DNA from: Bacteroidetes Order II. bacterium
GTDB lineage: Bacteria; Bacteroidota; Rhodothermia; Rhodothermales; UBA2364
Length of the DNA stretch: 64,000 nucleotides
Assembly (NCBI GenBank): GCA_016788705.1
Contig: JAEUSQ010000018.1
Coordinates: 124,001 to 188,000, forward strand
Direction of reading: 5' to 3'
The notes beneath the pieces are model-generated. The model was not told where the DNA came from. It saw only the letters and a program-made list of their open reading frames with translations, and ran no database searches. Below are positions 1 through 8,279 of this stretch, one piece after another (the first letter of the stretch is position 1; each line of letters opens with the position of its first letter). The translations under genes were made by a program, and so were the position numbers.

Positions 1-1
1 G

Positions 2-1906
2 GAAGATGCACCCATAGCAGAAATCGTACCTGCTACAGAAGATACCGGATTGGCAGATGCCGCCAGTATGGACGAAGTCTTGCGTCCGGTTGCACCCAAG
101 ACGGTAAAGAAAGGGTATTATGGCAAGCGAGAAGGACGGGTTTATAACCTTGACGAACTGAATGCTTTGGATGAGGAGAAGAGTGATGCAGACAGGGCCT
201 TTTTGGAAATGCTCGCTCAATATGACCCGATCAAAGTGGACTTCACGGAAGGGGATATCCTGACCGGTAAAGTCGTCAGTATTGGCGAAAAAGACGTGGT
301 AGTAGATATCGGTTTTAAATCGGACGGGGTGGTTTCCAAAAACGAATTTGATGGCCCAATTGCCATTGGAGACGATGTGGATGTTTTCCTCGAAAGACTC
401 GAAGACCGTCAAGGCCAGCCTATGTTGTCACGTCGCCGTGCCACTGAATTGCGTCGTTGGCAACGGATTGACGAAGCCTTCAAGAATGATGAAGTGATCG
501 AAGGTCTGATTATCCGCCGGATTAAAGGTGGTATGATTGTAGATCTCTTCGGAAAGGAAGCCTTTTTGCCCGGTTCACAAATTGATGTTCGCCCCGTTCG
601 GGACTTCGATGCGTATCTTGACAAACGCATGGAATTCAAAATTGTGAAGTTGAACGAGCAAAATGGCAACGTGGTTGTGTCCCATAAGGCGCTTATTGAA
701 AAAGACCTTGAAAACCAACGTTCGCGCATTCTAGATAAGATGGAACCAGGCCAGGTTCTGGAAGGAACCGTCAAAAACATTACCGACTTTGGTGTGTTTA
801 TTGATCTTGGTGGTGTGGATGGCCTCCTGCATATTACCGACCTTTCATGGGGGCGGGTCTCGCACCCCAGTGAGGTCGTTGAATTAGATCAAAAGATTCA
901 GGTGGTTGTGTTGGATTACGACAAAGACCGTCACCGTATCTCCCTTGGGATGAAGCAATTGCAAGCCCATCCGTGGGATCAGATTGCAGAGAACTTCAAA
1001 GAAAGCCAAGATGTGGAAGGAAAAGTGGTTTCGATCACTGATTATGGCGCATTTGTGGAATTAGATAAAGGGATTGAAGGATTGGTGCATATCAGCGAAA
1101 TGAGCTGGCGACAACACATCAAGCACCCCACCCAAATGGTCTCCTTAGGTGACGATGTAAAGGTTAAAATCCTAAGTATAGATTCCGAAAATAGAAAGAT
1201 TTCATTGGGAATGAAGCAACTCGAACCCGATCCTTGGACCGAGATTGAAGCGCGTTTCCCGGCTGGAACCGTTACCAAAGGGGTTGTACGCAACCTGACC
1301 AACTTCGGGGTATTTGTTGAAATTGAAGCAGGTGTAGATGGCTTGGTACACGTTTCTGACTTGTCTTGGACAAAGAAGATTCGTCATCCTGGAGAAGTGG
1401 TTAAAAAAGGAGATGAGATTGATGTGGTGGTCTTGGACATTGACCAACAAAACCGCCGCCTCTCTTTAGGACATAAGCAGGTCTCGACCGATCCGTGGAG
1501 CCAATTTGAAAATGCGTATGCCGTTGGAACGGATGTCGAAGTGAAAGTTGTTCGTTTTAATGAAAACGGGGTTATTGTAGAAATGCCACTCGATGTGGAA
1601 GCCTTTATTCCCGCCGGGCATTTGGCAAAACCTGCCAAGAATCCTGAAGAATCTTACAAACCGGGCGATCTGCTTACGGTGCGGGTGATTGAATTCAATA
1701 AAGCGGATAAGCGCATTATTTTAAGCGAAAAGGCCATCCTCCAAGCGGCCAAACAAGCGGAGAAAGAAGCACAGGATGCAGAAAAAGACAAAGAGAAGAG
1801 CCAAGAGCGTAAAGCATTGGAGGAGTATCAGGCAAATGCGGGCACCAGCGGCCCTGCTACCCTCGGTGAAATTGCGGGACTTGGTAACCTCAGGTTTGAT
1901 GATTGA
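2..1906 (+). CDS. rpsA: 30S ribosomal protein S1 (5' end cut by the window edge)
   Basis: The protein binds mRNA on the small ribosomal subunit and helps load it for translation. Six S1 (OB-fold) repeats follow one another, beginning near bases 250, 490, 750, 1010, 1270 and 1530; repeats 3-5 show the typical DFGVFI / DGLLHITDLSW pattern and repeats 1, 2 and 6 are more diverged, as expected for a six-repeat bacterial S1. The reading frame is open from base 2 with no stop, so the true start lies outside the window; the TTG at 50 is not needed as a start. The C-terminal tail is a charged, lysine/glutamate-rich helix. A strong terminator follows, so rpsA ends its transcript here. Confidence 0.96.
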   Translation, partial: EDAPIAEIVPATEDTGLADAASMDEVLRPVAPKTVKKGYYGKREGRVYNLDELNALDEEKSDADRAFLEMLAQYDPIKVDFTEGDILTGKVVSIGEKDVVVDIGFKSDGVVSKNEFDGPIAIGDDVDVFLERLEDRQGQPMLSRRRATELRRWQRIDEAFKNDEVIEGLIIRRIKGGMIVDLFGKEAFLPGSQIDVRPVRDFDAYLDKRMEFKIVKLNEQNGNVVVSHKALIEKDLENQRSRILDKMEPGQVLEGTVKNITDFGVFIDLGGVDGLLHITDLSWGRVSHPSEVVELDQKIQVVVLDYDKDRHRISLGMKQLQAHPWDQIAENFKESQDVEGKVVSITDYGAFVELDKGIEGLVHISEMSWRQHIKHPTQMVSLGDDVKVKILSIDSENRKISLGMKQLEPDPWTEIEARFPAGTVTKGVVRNLTNFGVFVEIEAGVDGLVHVSDLSWTKKIRHPGEVVKKGDEIDVVVLDIDQQNRRLSLGHKQVSTDPWSQFENAYAVGTDVEVKVVRFNENGVIVEMPLDVEAFIPAGHLAKPAKNPEESYKPGDLLTVRVIEFNKADKRIILSEKAILQAAKQAEKEAQDAEKDKEKSQERKALEEYQANAGTSGPATLGEIAGLGNLRFDD

Positions 1907-1932
1907 TGTATGCTGAGTCTATGAGCTAATGA

Positions 1933-1963
1933 AGCAGCCCTCTTTCCGGGGCTGCTTTTTTTG
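1933..1963 (+). terminator. Rho-independent terminator of rpsA
   Basis: An 8-bp perfect stem (AGCAGCCC at 1933-1940 with GGGCTGCT at 1949-1956) is followed by a run of T. It lies 27 bases after the rpsA stop and before the next gene. Confidence 0.92.
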
Positions 1964-1981
1964 TATCTTAGAGGAAAAAAG

Positions 1982-2404
1982 ATGAGAAACCCGCTTTACA
2001 CCCCTTTATTAATTTTCTGGCTCCTCATTTTTGTGACTGGATGCAAAGAAAAACCCGTTTCATTCGGTCAGAAGGGGTCTCTTTCCTTGCCTGATTATGA
2101 AGTGATTTCGGAAACCGAAACGCCTATGGGAAAGGCGGTTGCCCTTTTGGTGCCAGGTATCCACACCAAAGAAGCCTATGTTGGTCTTGTAAAAGCCGTT
2201 GTAACAAAACTCGGCCCCTCAAACCTGCAAATTTATACCAGTAAAGCAGCTTTTGAAGCGGTCAAAAAGCCGGATGTAAATGATGCTTACCGGAAGGGAT
2301 TTATTCTGGTCTTCCGCAAAGAAGTCCAAACTGCTGGCGAAATTTGGTGGATGCAGGAAGATGGGCCTTTGGCCGCATTAAGTGGAACCGTTACGCGGCT
2401 TTAG
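1982..2404 (+). CDS. Small predicted lipoprotein of unknown function
   Basis: About 140 residues. The N-terminus is a lipoprotein signal: basic start (MRNP), a hydrophobic stretch and a lipobox ending VTGC, with Cys21 as the lipidation site, so the product should sit in the inner or outer membrane. The start chosen is the ATG at 1982, which has AGAGGA 8-13 bases upstream; the TTG at 1961 lies inside the rpsA terminator T-run and is unlikely. The mature part is a compact alpha/beta-looking domain with no motif I recognise. It precedes a secreted TPR protein and a VWA protein on the same strand, so a shared envelope role is possible but not shown. Confidence 0.75.
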   Translation: MRNPLYTPLLIFWLLIFVTGCKEKPVSFGQKGSLSLPDYEVISETETPMGKAVALLVPGIHTKEAYVGLVKAVVTKLGPSNLQIYTSKAAFEAVKKPDVNDAYRKGFILVFRKEVQTAGEIWWMQEDGPLAALSGTVTRL

Positions 2405-2439
2405 GCATATACCATTCATCCTTTTTTATTCTAACACAT

Positions 2440-3600
2440 ATGAGGCATCATATACGCCGCTCACTGTGGTTCTTTTTCTTTTTCTTTGGGTGGAGCATAC
2501 AAGCCCAAGACCTGATGAAAGATTCACTCTTTGTACAACGCGCAATGAGGGGGGTAGATGCGGCTTATGACATGCGCTTCACAGAGGCGGACCGCATTTT
2601 CTCAGATATAGAGCGTCAATATCCGCAGCATCCTGCAGGGCCCTTTCTTAAAGCACTCTCGCGTTGGTGGCTTATTCTCGCCAATGTAGGTGATACAGCC
2701 ATTGACGATGTCTTTCACCAGGAAATGACACAGGTGAGCCAACGAAGCGACCGAATGTTGGCCCGTAATCCCAATAGCTATGATGCCGTACTCTTTAAAG
2801 GAATGGCCGTAGGCTTCAGAAGTAGGCTGTACGCCAATCGGTCTGAATGGATTAAATCGTTCAAATATGGCAAAGAAGCGGTTGATTATGTGACAAGAGC
2901 TGCTCAGATTGCACCGGAAAACAACGATTATTACTTTGGATGGGGGGTGTATGATTATTTTGCGGATGTTTTGCCTCGGAAATATCCTGCAATGAAATAT
3001 GCTATGTGGTTTTTACCGAGAGGGAGCCGCGAGAGAGGGCTTGAAGAGATTAAACGCACATTTAACCGTGGCTCATTTATGCGTGCAGAAGCCGCTTACT
3101 ATCTGTTCCAAATTAATTATGTTTATGAGCCACGATATGAAGGAGCAAATTATTACATCGGCTGGCTGCGCGCTCGTTATCCGAACAATGCTTTTTACCA
3201 TATTCTGCAGGCCAGAACCGAAAACTATTTTGGATATAGTGAGCGGGCGAAAGAATTATTCCACGAGGTGGCTGCCCGACATGAACGAAAACAATCTGGA
3301 TACACACCTGCCATCGCTGAACAGGCGTATTATTACTTGAGTGGGCTGTATCTCTTTAAAGGTGATTATGGAAATGCAAAAGCGGTCACGACAAAATTAT
3401 TATTATTGGATACCAAGGCAAAGAAAAAATCGGACTTTCACGTGTTAGGCCGACTGCGTTTAGGCATGACCTATGATGCAATGGGAGATCGCACCAAAGC
3501 AAAAGAAATGTACCAATTGGTTATGCGGTTACCCGATGTGCAAAGGTCTCGGGACCGTGCAAAGGAATTTCTTCAAAACCCATACAGAGGAATCAAATGA
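2440..3600 (+). CDS. Secreted TPR-like helical repeat protein
   Basis: About 386 residues. The start is placed at the ATG at 2440, which opens a clear Sec signal peptide (two Arg, then a very Phe-rich hydrophobic core, ending near WSIQAQ); upstream in-frame codons would overlap the lipoprotein gene. The rest is helical with TPR-like repeats: an early one around residues 20-60 (AMRGVDAAYDMRFTEADRIF), others near 95-160, and C-terminal ones from about 290 (YYYLSGLYLFKGDYGNAKAV). It probably acts as a periplasmic or surface protein-interaction scaffold. The stop overlaps the start of the VWA gene by four bases (ATGA), which implies translational coupling. Specific function unknown. Confidence 0.8.
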   Translation: MRHHIRRSLWFFFFFFGWSIQAQDLMKDSLFVQRAMRGVDAAYDMRFTEADRIFSDIERQYPQHPAGPFLKALSRWWLILANVGDTAIDDVFHQEMTQVSQRSDRMLARNPNSYDAVLFKGMAVGFRSRLYANRSEWIKSFKYGKEAVDYVTRAAQIAPENNDYYFGWGVYDYFADVLPRKYPAMKYAMWFLPRGSRERGLEEIKRTFNRGSFMRAEAAYYLFQINYVYEPRYEGANYYIGWLRARYPNNAFYHILQARTENYFGYSERAKELFHEVAARHERKQSGYTPAIAEQAYYYLSGLYLFKGDYGNAKAVTTKLLLLDTKAKKKSDFHVLGRLRLGMTYDAMGDRTKAKEMYQLVMRLPDVQRSRDRAKEFLQNPYRGIK

Positions 3601-4739
3601 ACACATCTGAGGCGTTGCCACTCGGCAAATCAGACTTTTTATTTCGTTACACACAGTGGATTGAGGCGGTACATGGAGACGCCCCAAGTGCGCCAAGCAA
3701 GTTGATGGACCTGTTCCAGCAATTATTGATGATAGCAGCCGGAAATGTGGAAGAAGCCCTGCAATGGTTAACAGAGTTGGATCAAAGATATCGGCTTACT
3801 GATGACCGTTATGGCATAGGAAATTTAATTGAAGACCTAAAACGACAAGGACTTTTGGAAGAAGATGTACAAAACGGAAAAATGAGCCTCACCCAAAAGG
3901 CGGAACGGGGGCTACGACAAAAATCGTTGGAAGAAGTTTTTAAAAATGTAAGGGCTGGAAAAGCAGGCCAACATAAAACACAAAGTGCAGGCAAAGGTGA
4001 TGAGCGTCAGCCTGAAACCACACCTTGGCAATTTGGTGATGACCTCAACCGTTTGGATATCACGGGCACGTTATCCAATACCTACCGACGGACAGGTGCG
4101 GATGGCTGGGAACTGAAAGAAGAAGATTTTGAGGTCTTTGAGTCCGATCACCATACTTCAACATCTACAGTTTTAATGATTGACCTTTCTCATTCCATGA
4201 TCTTGTATGGCGAAGACCGGATCACACCTGCACGGAAAACGGCGATGGCATTGGCGGAGCTAATTATGACGCGCTATCCCAAGGATACTTTAGATATTGT
4301 CGCCTTTGGAAACGATGCCTGGGAAGTCTCTGTCAAAGATTTGCCATACCTCCAAGTAGGCCCCTTTCACACGAATACGCGCGCGGGTTTACAGCGGGCA
4401 CGTATGATTCTTAGCCGTCGAAAAAACCGCAATAAACAGATTTTTATGATCACCGATGGAAAACCCAGTTGTCATCATGAATTTGGACGACTGTATAAAA
4501 ATCCATACGGTTTGGATCGGAAAATTGTGAATAAGGTGCTGGACGAAGCGGTTATTTGCCGACGTGAAGGTATTACCATTACCACATTTATGATTGCACA
4601 TGATGGTTATCTTCAACATTTTATTCAAGAAATGACGGAGGCAAATGCAGGTAGGGCGTACTATTCAGGGCTTGATCAATTGGGAGCTTTTATATTTGAG
4701 GACTATACCCGCAGTCGGAAAAAACGTAATATCCGGTGA
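3597..4739 (+). CDS. VWA (von Willebrand factor A) domain protein, cytosolic
   Basis: 380 residues with no signal peptide. The first 140 residues are helical and charged; a VWA domain occupies roughly residues 190-370. It carries a metal-ion-dependent adhesion site: DLSHS at 196-200 (DxSxS), and later ITDGKPS as the conserved acidic loop. Proteins of this layout usually act together with a MoxR/magnesium-chelatase-type AAA+ ATPase, which remodels a target complex; no such ATPase is encoded in the immediate neighbourhood. The gene overlaps the upstream TPR gene by ATGA, so the two are likely made together although the TPR protein is exported. Family assignment is firm; the role is unknown. Confidence 0.85.
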   Translation: MNTSEALPLGKSDFLFRYTQWIEAVHGDAPSAPSKLMDLFQQLLMIAAGNVEEALQWLTELDQRYRLTDDRYGIGNLIEDLKRQGLLEEDVQNGKMSLTQKAERGLRQKSLEEVFKNVRAGKAGQHKTQSAGKGDERQPETTPWQFGDDLNRLDITGTLSNTYRRTGADGWELKEEDFEVFESDHHTSTSTVLMIDLSHSMILYGEDRITPARKTAMALAELIMTRYPKDTLDIVAFGNDAWEVSVKDLPYLQVGPFHTNTRAGLQRARMILSRRKNRNKQIFMITDGKPSCHHEFGRLYKNPYGLDRKIVNKVLDEAVICRREGITITTFMIAHDGYLQHFIQEMTEANAGRAYYSGLDQLGAFIFEDYTRSRKKRNIR

Positions 4740-4830
4740 GATAATGCCTTTCAAATTCTGTTTATTCTTTGATAAAGCATTCCTCTTTGTGTGGTATAAA
4801 GGCAATACATTGACTACGTCATCAAGACGG

Positions 4831-5802
4831 TTAATCCTCTTCGTTAATGGGTATATATCTTTCTCTACAATAGTTTTCAACTTCGGTATCTGATTTAAAG
4901 AAATTGTCGCAGAATTCATTAAATTCCTTTTCGGCGCCAGAGAAATATTTTTCGTCTGCTGTCATTAATTTTTCTGTTTTTTCAATGAACTTATCAAATT
5001 CTCTATTCATCTTACAGAGCTTGTCAATCGTCTTAAAATCCAAATCACGAAAGGTGGAAGGGAATAAAATTTTACTTCCATACGGATTTGCGTTAAGTTC
5101 TATGATACCAATGCCGAATGCCTGATTGAGTCGTGCCATTTCTTCGTTTAGGTTGTCGCTAAATTCAAAAGCAACTAAATACCCGTAGTTTGCCCAACTT
5201 GAATTAGAAACCGCTTGGAAAAATGCTTTTTTGAGTTCGCTATCACTATTAATTTCGCGTTTTAGTTCATAAGAACTTATTTTGAAAGTGTCTATACGGT
5301 TGATGGACTTTAGAAACGCTTGGCTTGCTTTTGACTGTAAATTTAGGAACTTAATTCCAACCATATCGGGATGAGTCCAAATTTGGTTATTGTCTTTTAT
5401 AGTTGATTTTTCATGGAAAATCGTCTTTGAATAAGTGTCAGTAGATTTAAGATAGCTACTCAATAATTTATGTAAATCTTTTTCAGCATAAGTCTTCGAT
5501 TTATTAACACTACGGGGCTTTAACACCAAAGCATTTGAATCACCACTCAGAATTTCTATTCCAATGGTATGTTCATTTTGCGTTAGGTAATACGCATAAA
5601 TTCCGTTACCTTGTTTGATTCGTTTTACCCTTGTGTCACCATTTCTAATAAAATCACCCAATTGTGCTGAAATGGTTGCGTGAGGAGTTTTTCCTGAAAA
5701 TTCGTAGTATCGTTTTGCCAGAATATGATCACAAATTTCTATGGAATTTGCTAATGTACCAAAATCATAAAGGCTTTTTATGATTGCTTCTTTTATTGTC
5801 AT
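4831..5802 (-). CDS. HrgA-like HARE-HTH domain protein, possible restriction-associated protein
   Basis: 323 residues. Residues 1-75 form a HARE-HTH winged-helix domain (starts TIKEAI; core motif FIRNGDTRVKRIKQGNG), a module found on restriction enzymes and chromatin proteins that is thought to sense modified DNA bases. The remainder resembles the C-terminal part of HrgA/COG2958-type proteins, which in Helicobacter replace the restriction endonuclease of a restriction-modification locus. No methyltransferase lies nearby, so this is an orphan. The coding strand and its flanks are much more AT-rich than the surrounding genes, suggesting recent acquisition. Family is reasonably sure; a nuclease activity is only inferred. 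Confidence 0.75.
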   Translation of the reverse strand: MTIKEAIIKSLYDFGTLANSIEICDHILAKRYYEFSGKTPHATISAQLGDFIRNGDTRVKRIKQGNGIYAYYLTQNEHTIGIEILSGDSNALVLKPRSVNKSKTYAEKDLHKLLSSYLKSTDTYSKTIFHEKSTIKDNNQIWTHPDMVGIKFLNLQSKASQAFLKSINRIDTFKISSYELKREINSDSELKKAFFQAVSNSSWANYGYLVAFEFSDNLNEEMARLNQAFGIGIIELNANPYGSKILFPSTFRDLDFKTIDKLCKMNREFDKFIEKTEKLMTADEKYFSGAEKEFNEFCDNFFKSDTEVENYCRERYIPINEED

Positions 5803-5823
5803 GTTTTGCTTTTGTCATGTTTA
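5797..5823 (-). repeat. Tandem 16-bp duplication of the hrgA-like start region
   Basis: TTGTCATGTTT occurs at 5797-5807 and again at 5813-5823, 16 bases apart. The first copy contains the start codon (5800-5802) of the HrgA-like gene; the second would offer another ATG at 5818 in a different frame. Confidence 0.6.
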
Positions 5824-6089
5824 GGTGAAGGTATTTATTAAATTTTATTTTTAGCAATATAGACATTTATAGCTGTAAGCGTCAAGCGATAGAATAGATT
5901 CTTTCATCTACTCAGCATAGATATAAACAGGTGTTATTTTTATAATGGCTGTTATTTTTTTGGCTTTAGGGTGCATACAAGTTTTTCCGTGATACAGAAC
6001 TAAATTTTTATTCCGTTATTGCAAATTATTCTTTCCGCTAATGACATGCCTTATCTTCCCACAGTATCAACACCTCAAACACCATCATT
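5803..6089. other. AT-rich intergenic region, no gene seen
   Basis: 287 bases between the divergent HrgA-like gene and rsmA. It is clearly AT-rich and must hold both promoters, but I cannot point to a convincing promoter or operator. An in-frame stop at 6042 shows that rsmA does not extend into it. Confidence 0.5.
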
Positions 6090-6857
6090 GTGGCAGTTCC
6101 ATTTGTTCCCTTAAAACGATTCGGTCAAAATTTCTTACAGGATCCGAATATCATCCGGAAAATTGTTTCTGCGGTGCAGGCCCCGTCTGGAGCAAAAGTT
6201 GTTGAAATTGGGCCGGGGACCGGAGCGCTAACCGCTTTATTATTAGAATTGTATCCGGACATGGTGGCCATTGAAGTTGATCCACGAGCTGTATCATGGT
6301 TAAGTGAGCAATACCCTTCCTTGGAGGTGCGCCAGGAGGATGTGTTAGAGACAGGGTGGGAGGCATTGGCTTCTGGATATCCACTTTTTGTGGTTGGAAA
6401 CCTACCTTACTACATTACAACTCCTATTTTATTTTCTCTGATAGATCATGCACCAATGGTAAAGCGGGCTGTATTGATGATGCAATATGAAGTGGCCCAA
6501 CGCTTAGTAGCCCCGCCCAATTCCAAGGCATATGGCATTTTGAGTGTTGCGACGCAATTATGTGCCCGGCCTGAGGTTTTGTTTAAGGTTCCACCAAGCG
6601 TGTTCTATCCTAAACCAGAAGTAAATAGCGCCGTTATTGCATTAAACTTTTATTCACCCTCTGAACGCCAACTTCCAATTCCAGCAGCGTATCTTCGGCA
6701 AGTGATTCGGACGGCCTTTAACCAAAGGCGAAAAACCTTACGGAACAGCCTGCATTCATTGGGGCAGGTTCCAGAAAAATGGGCTGGATTGCGGGCAGAA
6801 GATCTTATGCCAAACGATTTTGTCAACTTAGCCGTTGCGCTTTCTTTGAATACATAA
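6090..6857 (+). CDS. rsmA: 16S rRNA dimethyladenosine transferase RsmA/KsgA
   Basis: Dimethylates two adjacent adenines (A1518/A1519, E. coli numbering) in the 3' helix of 16S rRNA using S-adenosylmethionine, a late step of 30S assembly. 255 residues, normal for the family. Visible motifs: FGQNFL (11-16), the SAM-binding motif EIGPGTG (39-45), the acidic ribose-contact IEVDP (61-65), and the catalytic NLPYYI (104-109); the C-terminal FNQRRKTLRNSL is also typical. It starts with GTG at 6090; an in-frame stop upstream leaves no earlier option. mgtE begins 13 bases after its stop, so they are likely one transcript. Confidence 0.95.
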   Translation: MAVPFVPLKRFGQNFLQDPNIIRKIVSAVQAPSGAKVVEIGPGTGALTALLLELYPDMVAIEVDPRAVSWLSEQYPSLEVRQEDVLETGWEALASGYPLFVVGNLPYYITTPILFSLIDHAPMVKRAVLMMQYEVAQRLVAPPNSKAYGILSVATQLCARPEVLFKVPPSVFYPKPEVNSAVIALNFYSPSERQLPIPAAYLRQVIRTAFNQRRKTLRNSLHSLGQVPEKWAGLRAEDLMPNDFVNLAVALSLNT

Positions 6858-6870
6858 GTTTGTTATCTGT

Positions 6871-8274
6871 ATGGCACAGACGAATGAAGACCGCTTCGGG
6901 CTTCCTGAAGTTGATCATCAATTGATCGAGGATATTGAAGACCTTATCTCAAAAAAAGAGATGGGTATGGTCTTGAATATTGTTTTAGATCTGCATTATG
7001 CTGACCTGGCCATGCTTATTGAGCGCCTCGAAAAAGAGGAGGCACGGCAACTTTTTGATTGGTTACCTGCAAACCAGCGGGCAGATGTCTTACCAGAACT
7101 GGATTATCCGCTGCGTGCTGTTCTGCTGGATGAAATGGATGCATCCGAAATTGTGGAGATGATGGATGAGATGGATACGGATGACGCCGCAGATGTACTA
7201 TCGGAATTGTCTGATGAATTGACCGAAGAAGTGTTGACATCGCTCGAAGATGCCGAAGAGGTGCGTGGCCTTCTGCAATTTGGAGAAGACAGCGCAGGCC
7301 GCTTGATGGCCACCGAGTTGGTTTCGGCGCCACAGTACTGGACAGTTGCAGAGGCCACCGAAGAAGTACGGCGATTGGCAGAAGAAGTGGAGCCCATTTA
7401 TTTGGTCTATGTATTGGATGATGAAGGGGTATTACAAGGATTGGTGACCCTCAAACAATTGTTACTAAATCCTGCACAAACCACACTAAGAGCCATCATG
7501 GAAACAGAGATTGTTTCGGTTCAACCCGAAATGGATCAAGAGGAGGTGGCCAGAATCATGGAGAAATATGACCTTACCGTATTGCCGGTTGTTGATGTCA
7601 ATGGGAAATTAATTGGGCGAATCACCATTGACGATGTGGTAGATGTGATTCGTGAAGAAGCCGAAGAAGACTTGCAGCGTTTGAGCGGGATTTCCTTTGG
7701 AGATGAAGAAATTGGAGATTCGGTTCTTGCTGTAAGTCGGGGCCGCTTGCCTTGGCTACTGTTTGGTCTTACAGGCTCCCTCATTTCCGCATTTGTTATC
7801 GGCAATTTCACCGCTATTCTCGAAAAAGTAGTTGTCTTGGCGATGTTCATTCCGGTTATTGGTTCAACAGCTGGCAATGTAGGGGTTCAATGTGCCGCTA
7901 TTGCAGTTCAAGGGATTGCCTCTGGAGACATTTGGGCGAGCGACATCCTAAAGCGGCTATTGAAAGAAATTTCTGTCGCGTTTATAAATGCAATAGCCCT
8001 CGCGCTAGTGATTGGATGTGTAATGCTAATATTGAAGTTATCTGGTTGGGGAGAAATGGCTGGTGCTGATTTACTCAGGCTCTTTGAAACCGTAGGGATT
8101 TCCCTTTTGACATGTATTCTTATGGCAGCGAGTATTGGTTCGGGAGCACCCCTATTGTTACATCGGTATGGAATTGATCCGGCAAAAGCAACAGGGCCTT
8201 TTGTGACCACCAGTAACGACATCATTGGCGTGATGATCTACTTTTCAATTGCACAATTTATGTATTTCAGGTAA
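6871..8274 (+). CDS. mgtE: Magnesium transporter MgtE
   Basis: Mg2+ channel of the inner membrane, gated by cytosolic magnesium. 467 residues in the classical order: an acidic helical N domain (about 15-140), two CBS domains (about 145-265; the second has LPVVDVNGKLIGRITIDDVVD), then five membrane helices from about 285. Pore features include the loop PVIGSTAGNVGVQ and, near the C-terminus, the TTSND segment that places the conserved Asp of the magnesium pathway. Start is ATG 6871. It sits between rsmA and an SDR gene in a closely spaced run on the plus strand. Confidence 0.95.
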   Translation: MAQTNEDRFGLPEVDHQLIEDIEDLISKKEMGMVLNIVLDLHYADLAMLIERLEKEEARQLFDWLPANQRADVLPELDYPLRAVLLDEMDASEIVEMMDEMDTDDAADVLSELSDELTEEVLTSLEDAEEVRGLLQFGEDSAGRLMATELVSAPQYWTVAEATEEVRRLAEEVEPIYLVYVLDDEGVLQGLVTLKQLLLNPAQTTLRAIMETEIVSVQPEMDQEEVARIMEKYDLTVLPVVDVNGKLIGRITIDDVVDVIREEAEEDLQRLSGISFGDEEIGDSVLAVSRGRLPWLLFGLTGSLISAFVIGNFTAILEKVVVLAMFIPVIGSTAGNVGVQCAAIAVQGIASGDIWASDILKRLLKEISVAFINAIALALVIGCVMLILKLSGWGEMAGADLLRLFETVGISLLTCILMAASIGSGAPLLLHRYGIDPAKATGPFVTTSNDIIGVMIYFSIAQFMYFR

Positions 8275-8279
8275 ACATT

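Noticed and set aside
4740-4830. TGCCTTT / AAAGGCA pair between the VWA and HrgA-like genes as a terminator
   Set aside because: The loop would be about 45 bases and there is no T-run.
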